Assembly: GCA_031254095.1 (NCBI GenBank)
Contig: JAIRVC010000147.1
Span: 1 to 5,865 of the forward strand
Reading direction: 5' to 3'
DNA: 5,865 nucleotides
From: Acidobacteriota bacterium
Lineage (GTDB): Bacteria > Acidobacteriota > UBA6911
The stretch's first letter is position 1. The number at the start of each line of letters is the position of its first letter. The notes below the pieces were generated by a model. That model made no database searches. It was given only the letters and a program-made list of their open reading frames with translations, and had not been told where the DNA came from. A program made the translations under genes and the position numbers. Positions 1 through 5,428 of the stretch are shown piece by piece.

Positions 1-3000
1 AAGAACCAGCAGGCGAATATAGTAGCCAAATCCAGACAAACCGTAGCGCTCTACGATGTAAACGATGAAAAGGTTTCGGATATATCGGTTGTTACAAATG
101 AATTCGGATCATTCTCCGGGAGTTTTGTTATTCCTTCCACAGGTTTAACGGGGCAGATGAGTCTCAGAACTGAACCGGCGAACGGCGCTCATTTTTTTAG
201 CGTGGAGGAATACAAACGGCCAAAATTCGAGGCAAACCTTGAACACGTAAAAGGCGCATACCGCCTGGGCGAAGAAATAACGGTAGCGGGTAAAGCCATG
301 GCCTACGCCGGCAGCGCGGTCAGCGAAGCCAAAGTAAGTTATCGCGTAACGCGCGAGGCGCGTTTTCCCCTCTGGCGCTGGTGGTGGGGGGCTGTCCCCT
401 TTTCATCCGCGCAGGAAATAAAAAACGGCGAAACCGTCACAAAGGAAGACGGTTCCTTCGATATTTTATTTACCGCGGTTCCCGACCCCGGCATAGCCAG
501 AAAGGACAATCCGGTATTTCATTACTCCGTTCATGCGACGATCAGCGACATCAACGGAGAAACGCATGAAATAAGAACGGCAATTCCCGTCGGCTATCAG
601 TCACTGATGATATCCGCCGATATTCCCGAAAAGATGAACTCGGATGAAAAGAGGGAAGTCGCCGTTAAAACGACAAACCTCAGCGGGCAGGCTCAGGCGG
701 CAAAAGGAACTTTGACCATATGGAGACTGCGCGATCCCGGCCGCGTCTTGCAGGCGCGCCGCTGGGAGCGTCCCGATCAGTTTTCCATGACGCGGGAAGA
801 ATTTGTCCGGTTATTTCCATACAGCGTGTACGACAACGAAGATCAGGCCGGCGGCCGGGAAAAAGAGAAGGAGGTTTACCGGCTGTCATTTGATACAGGA
901 ACTTCTGAAAATTATCCGCTTTCGAATATTCAGGAATGGAGTTCCGGAACATATATAGCCGAACTGAAAACACAGGACGCCTTCGGGGAAGCCGTGGAAA
1001 ACAGCGCGATTTTCACCCTGTTTTCCGCTGCCCAAAGTAATGTGCCCTCCAGCGCGCCAATATGGTTCCATGTTCTTAACCCGCTTGCCCAACCGGGCGA
1101 TACGGTCAAAATATTGATCGGAAGCGCGTATTCCAATATTGAAGCTTTTTATGAAATAACCGGTAAAGACCGGAAGCCGCAACGCAAAGCCGTTACGCTG
1201 AATAATGAACAAAAGATGATCGAAATTCCGGTCACTGAAAACGAGCGCGGAAATTTTGCCGCGCAATTCTTCTTTGTCCATGGCAACCGATCCTACAGCG
1301 CCAGTCAAATAATTCAGGATCCTTACGAAAACAAAAAACTGGATCTGGAATTTGCTTCGTTTCGCGACAAACTCCAGCCCGGAGAGGAAGAGGAATGGCG
1401 CGTTACCATAAAAGACAAGGCAGGCGACGCGGCGGCGGCGGAGTTGTTGGCATCAATGTACGACGCGTCATTGGACGCTTTTGTCCCGCACTCATGGAGC
1501 TTTTTCCCATGGTACGATAATATGTTTTTATATCCATGGAGAACCGATCCAGCCTTCATCTGGCGTCAAGGTTCTGTATTGGCGCGGCAATATTACAACG
1601 CTCCTTATCCCACTCGCTCTTACGACAGGCTTGTGCGTCTTCTTGACGTCTACTATCCCCAATTATCTTCCTTCCGCCTTAGGGGCGTGATTTTGCGTGA
1701 AAGTGGAGGCATAGCGAAATCGGAGGATATGGCCGAGGATGTGGCTTTTAATGAGGATATGGCTTTTGCTGCTCCCATGGCAATGCTTGCTGAAATTCCG
1801 TCGCCAACAGTGAATACATCCAAGAGAGCAGTGAATGAAAGCCGAATTGCAGAAGATGGGGAAGCTGAAATTGAATCCCAACCCGCCGCCGCTCCCCTGC
1901 AAATCCGCGCAAACTTCAACGAAACCGCCTTTTTCTATCCGCAGCTGCGCACCAACGAAAAAGGCGAAACCGTTATCAGCTTTACCGTACCCGAAGCCCT
2001 TACCCGGTGGAAAATGCAGGGCATTGCGTGGACGCGGGATTTAAAAGCCGGTCAAATTACAAAGGAACTTGTCACCCAGAAAGATCTGATGATCCTTACC
2101 AACCCGCCGCGCTTTTTTCGCGAGAACGACACCATGTTTTTCAGCGCCAAACTGTCGAATATTTCGGAAAGCGTGTTGGATATAAAAACTGATATTCAGT
2201 TTTTCGACGCCCTCACAATGCGGCCGGTCACGGAAAGGTTGCTGCTGGACGACGCGGCAAAAACGGCGCGCCTTGAAGCGGGCGGTAATCAGGCCGTTTC
2301 ATGGAAAATACAAATCCCGGATGGATTGCAGGCCGTCACCTATCGCGTTACGGCCATAAGTGAAAGTTTCAGCGACGGCGAGGAGAGCGTTATACCGGTG
2401 CTTACAAACCGTATGCTGGTTACGGAAAGCCTCCCGCTGCCTGTTCGCGGCAATCAGACAAGGTCGTATGAATTTACCCGGTTGTTGAACAACAACAGCG
2501 AGACGCTGAAAAATCATTCATACACGCTCGAATTTACCAGCAACCCGGCGTGGAGCGCGGTTCAGGCCCTGCCCTACATTATGGAATATCCATATGATTG
2601 CGCCGAGCAGGCATTCAGCCGCTACTACGCCAATTCCATCGCGTCTCATATCGCAAACAGCGACCCAAGGATTAAGCAGGTATTCGACATCTGGCGCAAA
2701 TATCAGCCTGACGCGCTGAAATCGAATCTGGAAAAGAATGAGGAACTCAAGGCTTTGCTGATTGAGGAAACGCCCTGGGTGCGCGCGGCGCAAAGCGAAT
2801 CGGAACGCAGGCAGCGTATCGCCGCTCTTTTTGATCTGAATAGAATGACAAGCGAAATGGCCTCCGCGCTTCGCAAGGTAGAACAGGCGCAATTATCCAA
2901 CGGCGGCTTTGCGTGGTTTAAAGGCGGCCCCGATGATCGTTATATGACACAGCACATTGCCGCAGGTATCGGGCATCTGCGAAAGATGAGCATCCCCGCA

Positions 3001-4251
3001 AAGGGAACCGACAATATGCTCCGCAGGGCGATTGCTTACATGGATGCCCGCACGGCCGAAGATTTTGAAGAACTCAAAAAAGAGGCGGCAAAACGCGATG
3101 CGGATTATATGGAAGAAGACCATCTTGGCCGCATGGCCGCGCATTATCTCTACGCCAGAAGCTTTTTTGCGCGTGATTATCCCGTTCCCCAAAACGCTAA
3201 AGAAGCCTTTGATTTTTATAAATCGCAGGCGGCGGCTTATTGGGTAAAGCACAACAACTACATTAAAGGAATGCTCGCCCTTGCGCTGCACCGGTATGGC
3301 GATCAGAAATCGGCGCGGCAGATCATGCTTTCGCTTTCCGAAACCGCGCTATACAGCGAAGAAATGGGCATGTACTGGAAAAGCAATGTGAGCGGCTGGT
3401 GGTGGTACGAAGCGCCGATAGAGACGCAGGCGCTCTTGATCGAAGCCTATAATGAAATCCTTGACGACAAAAAATCGGTTGAAGAACTCAAGGTATGGCT
3501 GCTCAAACAGAAACAGACGCAGGACTGGAAAACCACCAAGGCCACTTCCGAGGCGATATACGCGCTCCTCTTAACCGGCAGCAATCTGCTTGCGGGCGAT
3601 GCTTTAGCGCAGATTACCATCGGCGGTAAAACCATCGACCCATACAAGCTGGAAGAAGGCGAACGCCCGCAGGCCGGTACGGGCTATTTTAAAACGTCGT
3701 GGAGAGGGGACGAGATCAAACCCGATATGGGAAGAATCACCGTGGTGAATACCAATCCCGTTGTTGCCTGGGGCGCGGCCTATTGGCAGTATTTTGAACA
3801 ACTGGATAAGATCACCCCGGCTGAAACCGGCGTATCGATCAAAAAGCGGCTTTTTGTAAAGAGCAACTCGCCGTCCGGGCCGGTGCTTAGGGAGATTACC
3901 CCCGGCGCGCCGATAAAAATCGGGGACAGGGTGACGGTGCGCCTTGAAATCCGCGCCGGCCGCGACATGGAGTACGTACATTTGAAAGATATGCGCGCGT
4001 CCGCGTTTGAGCCTGTGAATGTACTGTCGGGATACAGGCGGCAGGACGGGCTGGGATATTACGAATCGACCCGCGACGCCGCGACGAACTTTTTTATTTC
4101 ATATCTGCCCAGGGGGACATACGTTTTTGAATACGACCTGTTCGCCACGCAGCAGGGCGAATTTTCAAACGGCATTACCACGCTGCAATGTATGTACGCG
4201 CCCGAATTCACCACGCACAGCGAGGGAATCAGAATCAGTGTAGAGCCGTAA
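1..4251 (+). CDS. Bacterial alpha-2-macroglobulin family protein, C-terminal 1416 residues (5' end outside window)
   Basis: Large thioester protease trap, expected in the periplasm or anchored to a membrane. The frame is open from base 1, so the ATG at 157 is internal. Signal peptide or lipobox and the first domains are missing; full-length relatives are roughly 1,900 residues. Counting residue 1 at base 1: end of an MG2-type domain (1-62); MG3-like domain opening with VEEYKRPKF (68-76); a further macroglobulin domain (about 205-345); bait-region-type domain (about 354-499); low-complexity bait-like stretch (568-634); A2M family domain with TRWKMQGIAW (668-677); helical thioester domain (about 845-1205) with CAEQ at 867-870, GGFAWFKGG (968-976) and a WWWYEAPIETQ helix (1133-1143); C-terminal bMG10-like domain (about 1275-1416). 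In this family, bait cleavage exposes the Cys-Gln thioester, which then captures the protease. No pbpC lies next to it, unlike enterobacterial yfhM. Family assignment is firm; the target protease is unknown. Confidence 0.95.
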   Translation, partial: KNQQANIVAKSRQTVALYDVNDEKVSDISVVTNEFGSFSGSFVIPSTGLTGQMSLRTEPANGAHFFSVEEYKRPKFEANLEHVKGAYRLGEEITVAGKAMAYAGSAVSEAKVSYRVTREARFPLWRWWWGAVPFSSAQEIKNGETVTKEDGSFDILFTAVPDPGIARKDNPVFHYSVHATISDINGETHEIRTAIPVGYQSLMISADIPEKMNSDEKREVAVKTTNLSGQAQAAKGTLTIWRLRDPGRVLQARRWERPDQFSMTREEFVRLFPYSVYDNEDQAGGREKEKEVYRLSFDTGTSENYPLSNIQEWSSGTYIAELKTQDAFGEAVENSAIFTLFSAAQSNVPSSAPIWFHVLNPLAQPGDTVKILIGSAYSNIEAFYEITGKDRKPQRKAVTLNNEQKMIEIPVTENERGNFAAQFFFVHGNRSYSASQIIQDPYENKKLDLEFASFRDKLQPGEEEEWRVTIKDKAGDAAAAELLASMYDASLDAFVPHSWSFFPWYDNMFLYPWRTDPAFIWRQGSVLARQYYNAPYPTRSYDRLVRLLDVYYPQLSSFRLRGVILRESGGIAKSEDMAEDVAFNEDMAFAAPMAMLAEIPSPTVNTSKRAVNESRIAEDGEAEIESQPAAAPLQIRANFNETAFFYPQLRTNEKGETVISFTVPEALTRWKMQGIAWTRDLKAGQITKELVTQKDLMILTNPPRFFRENDTMFFSAKLSNISESVLDIKTDIQFFDALTMRPVTERLLLDDAAKTARLEAGGNQAVSWKIQIPDGLQAVTYRVTAISESFSDGEESVIPVLTNRMLVTESLPLPVRGNQTRSYEFTRLLNNNSETLKNHSYTLEFTSNPAWSAVQALPYIMEYPYDCAEQAFSRYYANSIASHIANSDPRIKQVFDIWRKYQPDALKSNLEKNEELKALLIEETPWVRAAQSESERRQRIAALFDLNRMTSEMASALRKVEQAQLSNGGFAWFKGGPDDRYMTQHIAAGIGHLRKMSIPAKGTDNMLRRAIAYMDARTAEDFEELKKEAAKRDADYMEEDHLGRMAAHYLYARSFFARDYPVPQNAKEAFDFYKSQAAAYWVKHNNYIKGMLALALHRYGDQKSARQIMLSLSETALYSEEMGMYWKSNVSGWWWYEAPIETQALLIEAYNEILDDKKSVEELKVWLLKQKQTQDWKTTKATSEAIYALLLTGSNLLAGDALAQITIGGKTIDPYKLEEGERPQAGTGYFKTSWRGDEIKPDMGRITVVNTNPVVAWGAAYWQYFEQLDKITPAETGVSIKKRLFVKSNSPSGPVLREITPGAPIKIGDRVTVRLEIRAGRDMEYVHLKDMRASAFEPVNVLSGYRRQDGLGYYESTRDAATNFFISYLPRGTYVFEYDLFATQQGEFSNGITTLQCMYAPEFTTHSEGIRISVEP
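1702..1902 (+). other. Bait-like low-complexity segment of the macroglobulin
   Basis: Residues 568-634 (numbered from base 1) lie between the bait-region-type domain and the A2M domain, where the protease-sensitive bait is expected. The segment is rich in Glu, Asp, Ala, Met and Pro, has no clear secondary-structure pattern, and offers scattered Lys, Arg, Met, Phe and Leu cleavage sites. Three imperfect EDMA/EDVA/EDMA units, with the coding repeat gaggatatggc, span 1723-1767. Its codons look less GC-biased than the flanks. The role as bait is inferred from position and composition. Confidence 0.6.
2599..2610 (+). other. Thioester motif CAEQ
   Basis: Codons tgc gcc gag cag encode Cys867-Ala-Glu-Gln870, within YPYDCAEQAFSRYYA. 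This is the conserved position of the internal Cys-Gln thioester (CGEQ in animal proteins, CLEQ in enterobacterial ones). Both bond-forming residues are present, so the protein is predicted to be thioester-competent. It is not one of the thioester-less paralogues. Confidence 0.93.
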
Positions 4252-4351
4252 AGCCGCCTCACGGCAGGCCGAAACGTATTAACGGCGAAATATTGAACAG
4301 GAAATATAAGAGTTTTAACAAAAAATTTAAAAGTTGCGCCTGACACAAATC

Positions 4352-4356
4352 AGGGA
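4352..4356 (+). promoter_or_regulatory. Shine-Dalgarno-like site supporting the GTG start at 4364
   Basis: AGGGA lies 7 bases before the GTG at 4364. The alternative in-frame TTG at 4334 has only A-rich sequence upstream, so this site decides the start. The match to AGGAGG is partial. Confidence 0.5.
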
Positions 4357-4363
4357 TTTTAAA

Positions 4364-4666
4364 GTGAAAACCTTGCTTGAAAAATTTTCCACCAAAAGAC
4401 TCTTTTTTGTGAGTTTGGGAGTGGCGGGATGCTTTTGTCTGCTGTGTTTGAATGCTTACATTGTAAAGTCTGATTTTGTACTGATAGGAGTATTTCAAGA
4501 ATTGTTAACACTGCCATTGATGCTTATTCAGTTGGCGCTTTTTGTTCTTTCTATCATGTACTGTATGAATGACAAGTTTCGAATAAAATCATACTCATTA
4601 TGGACTTTTCTTATTTTGCTTGTCAGTAATTCATTATTTTTAGGGAGTATTATTGCTGGAATTTAG
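4364..4666 (+). CDS. Small three-helix membrane protein, unknown function
   Basis: I do not recognise this 100-residue protein. A short basic N-terminus (MKTLLEKFSTKR) precedes a first hydrophobic helix at about residues 13-34 with three Cys (23, 25, 28). A second hydrophobic stretch covers about 38-67 and contains Pro51. A charged loop, NDKFRIK (69-75), separates it from a third helix (78-99) that ends the protein. It is therefore predicted to be an integral inner-membrane protein with no sizeable soluble domain. The GTG at 4364 is preferred for its AGGGA site; the TTG at 4334 would add ten residues. It lies 112 bases after the macroglobulin stop on the same strand, with no convincing terminator between, so read-through transcription is possible. 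Its codons are more AT-rich than those of the macroglobulin. Coding status is likely from the coherent membrane pattern. Confidence 0.7.
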   Translation: MKTLLEKFSTKRLFFVSLGVAGCFCLLCLNAYIVKSDFVLIGVFQELLTLPLMLIQLALFVLSIMYCMNDKFRIKSYSLWTFLILLVSNSLFLGSIIAGI

Positions 4667-4707
4667 TGGATGTTTATACGGATGGCGCGGATAAGCTGCA
4701 TTTTACG

Positions 4708-4734
4708 TCCGAAGCTTCCCTGTGCAGCTTCGGA
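4708..4734 (+). terminator. Hairpin downstream of the small membrane-protein gene, possible terminator
   Basis: A perfect 9-bp inverted repeat, tccgaagct (4708-4716) and agcttcgga (4726-4734), encloses a 9-base loop. A G-U pair at 4707/4735 could extend it on the plus strand. It starts 41 bases after the stop of the membrane-protein gene, as a terminator might, but it is followed only by taattt and not a real T-tract. Intrinsic termination would be weak. An overlapping alternative stem uses the same right arm. Confidence 0.35.
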
Positions 4735-4805
4735 TAATTTCCATACCCAAGACGAACGCATTAAAAAATATAAAACACATCAAATCAGCGCCGGAGGCGC
4801 GAGAT

Positions 4806-4877
4806 ATGAGCAACCATCGGGGAGAGCGAAGCGCGGAACCGGCGGATGCGGACAAACCATACAACCCAACCCCGTAA
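4806..4877 (+). CDS. Candidate 23-codon small ORF with perfect GGAGG site
   Basis: ATG at 4806 follows GGAGG (4793-4797) with 8 bases between, the best ribosome-binding site in the window. The peptide starts MSNHRGERSAEPADADK and ends PYNPTP. It is hydrophilic, with no membrane segment and no domain I know. The GGAGG lies in the loop and right arm of a small GC hairpin (4788-4800), and the TAA stop falls within the GTAA loop of another (4867-4884). An AT-rich tataaaa (4769-4775) could serve as a -10 but has no good -35. It could be a real small protein, a leader peptide, or a chance frame inside a repeat. The translation signal is good; coding status is unproven. Confidence 0.3.
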   Translation: MSNHRGERSAEPADADKPYNPTP

Positions 4878-4884
4878 GGGGTTG
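4867..4884. repeat. 7-bp perfect hairpin with GTAA tetraloop
   Basis: caacccc (4867-4873) pairs with ggggttg (4878-4884) around GTAA. GTAA fits the GNRA class of stable tetraloops on the plus strand; on the minus strand the loop reads TTAC. No T-tract follows on either strand, so an intrinsic terminator is unlikely. Confidence 0.55.
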
Positions 4885-4916
4885 AGCAAAAGCGTGTGCT
4901 TACAAAAGGTTGAAGC

Positions 4917-4968
4917 GGCGAGCGTTTAAGACTTACGCTTGCCTGTCGGCAGACAGACCTGACCGACA
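4917..4968. repeat. Two abutting hairpins
   Basis: The first hairpin has a 9-bp stem (4917-4925/4935-4943, including G4920-U4940) and a 9-base loop. The second begins at the next base: a 6-bp stem (4944-4949/4963-4968) with a 13-base loop. Adjacent stems could stack end to end in an RNA. A competing local stem, ctgtc/gacag (4943-4947/4952-4956), is weaker. Confidence 0.45.
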
Positions 4969-4983
4969 TCGCGAGTTTGACTG

Positions 4984-5033
4984 GATTTGCTCAATTGTAC
5001 CGTATTAACGATATACGTCAAACAGAGCAAATC
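4984..5033. repeat. 9-bp inverted repeat enclosing a promoter-like sequence
   Basis: gatttgctc (4984-4992) and gagcaaatc (5025-5033) are perfect reverse complements 32 bases apart. Inside them cgtat/atacg (5001-5005/5013-5017) forms a further short stem. A second pair, gtttgac (4975-4981) and gtcaaac (5017-5023), crosses the first, so the two cannot be nested. The left end of a sigma70-like promoter lies just inside the left arm and its right end just inside the right arm. Candidate roles are a regulator binding site, a terminator-like structure for the convergent genes, or an RNA pseudoknot. Confidence 0.45.
4994..5021 (-). promoter_or_regulatory. Sigma70-like promoter directed leftward
   Basis: On the minus strand TTGACG (plus 5016-5021) is followed after 16 bases by TACAAT (plus 4994-4999), matching 10 of 12 consensus positions. 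Transcription would start near 4987 and run left through the hairpin region, 36 or more bases beyond the end of the methyltransferase gene. No convincing gene follows on that strand, so the product would be a non-coding or antisense RNA. It is also possible that the match is fortuitous. Confidence 0.4.
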
Positions 5034-5056
5034 AAAATTATACTATATTCCTCGAT

Positions 5057-5428
5057 TCATAATTTCATAAACATTGCTGAAAGAATGCCATACCTTCTTT
5101 GTGGGTTTTTATGATCATAAAGCTGACCTTTGTGAATGCTTTCATACATCCCAGTATGTTTTTCATAGTGTCGCTCTTCAATCAGCTTAAACTCGGGCTG
5201 AAATTTATTTTTTATATCCCAAGAATAGGTGATAGGTTCTGTGGGTGTCGGGTCGTGATTTACATCGGTTAGAAGTAAAAACAACCCACTGGGCTTTAGC
5301 TTTAACTTGATTTGTGAAATTGCCATATCTAAATCATCCACATGGTCAAGAGAGTTAAAAGATGCAATTACATCAAAATAATTATTTGGGAATGGAATTT
5401 GCTCTACACCCGACCAAACATAAGTCAT
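5057..5428 (-). CDS. C-terminal part of the class I SAM-dependent methyltransferase
   Basis: This frame opens at MTYVWSGVEQIPFPNNYFDV, corresponding to the region between strands beta 3 and beta 4 of a Methyltransf_11-type fold. ASFNSLDHVDDLD follows as motif II and the post-motif helix, then LKPSGLFLLLTDV as motif III. The rest (YSWDIKNKFQPEF, RRYGILSAMFMK) completes the sheet. The ATG at 5428 directly follows an in-frame TAA and has no Shine-Dalgarno site, so independent initiation is unlikely. Together with the upstream frame it would methylate a small molecule or sugar; TPR-linked enzymes of this kind often sit with glycosyltransferases, but no substrate can be read from the sequence. Confidence 0.65.
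   Translation of the reverse strand: MTYVWSGVEQIPFPNNYFDVIASFNSLDHVDDLDMAISQIKLKLKPSGLFLLLTDVNHDPTPTEPITYSWDIKNKFQPEFKLIEERHYEKHTGMYESIHKGQLYDHKNPQRRYGILSAMFMKL

Larger units (their letters stand above)
4788..5033. other. Hairpin-rich intergenic region, possible structured RNA or dispersed repeat
   Basis: Together with 4667-4787 this is the long gap between two convergent genes. Stems seen directly: gcgcc/ggcgc (4788-4792/4796-4800); caacccc/ggggttg closed by a GTAA loop (4867-4873/4878-4884); ggcgagcgt/acgcttgcc with one G-U pair on the plus strand (4917-4925/4935-4943); tgtcgg/ccgaca directly abutting it (4944-4949/4963-4968); gatttgctc/gagcaaatc (4984-4992/5025-5033). The part up to about 4970 is more GC-rich than the genes on either side. 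The order and abutting of stems suggest a folded RNA or a palindromic interspersed element. The G-U pair weakly favours the plus strand as the RNA. I do not recognise a known RNA family. Confidence 0.4.

Noticed and set aside
2518..3291. Long minus-strand open frames inside the macroglobulin gene (2518-2892 and 2893-3291; similar ones at 886-1308 and 3604-3981)
   Set aside because: They overlap a convincingly coding plus-strand frame, show no domain-like pattern, and are the usual antisense shadows of a GC-leaning gene.
4245..4265. Possible terminator hairpin at the end of the macroglobulin gene (gccgt/acggc)
   Set aside because: Only five base pairs with an 11-base loop, overlapping the stop codon, and no T-tract.
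4293..4320. Possible promoter for the small membrane protein (TTGAAC with a weak -10 such as ttaaca, or isolated TATAAG at 4305)
   Set aside because: No -35/-10 pair has both good matches and acceptable spacing, and no Bacteroidota-type TAnnTTTG element is present.
4670..4885. 71-codon plus-strand ORF across the intergenic region
   Set aside because: No Shine-Dalgarno site, start only four bases after the previous stop, and a sequence that reads as translated hairpins. The GGAGG-led ORF in another frame is the better candidate.
4864..4887. ACCCAAC and GTTGAGC, which fit the integron attC end consensus RYYYAAC...GTTRRRY
   Set aside because: The two boxes span only 24 bases, far shorter than known attC sites, and they lie on a simple 7-bp hairpin. 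The degenerate boxes are expected by chance.
4703..4969. 88-codon minus-strand ORF downstream of the leftward promoter
   Set aside because: Its ATG has no ribosome site, its composition is Ser/Arg/Cys-rich without domain or consistent membrane pattern, and it crosses several hairpins. The frame looks fortuitous.
4275..5010. The 10-base string cgtattaacg occurs at 4275-4284 and at 5001-5010
   Set aside because: Several shared 10-mers are expected by chance in a window of this length, and the similarity does not extend.
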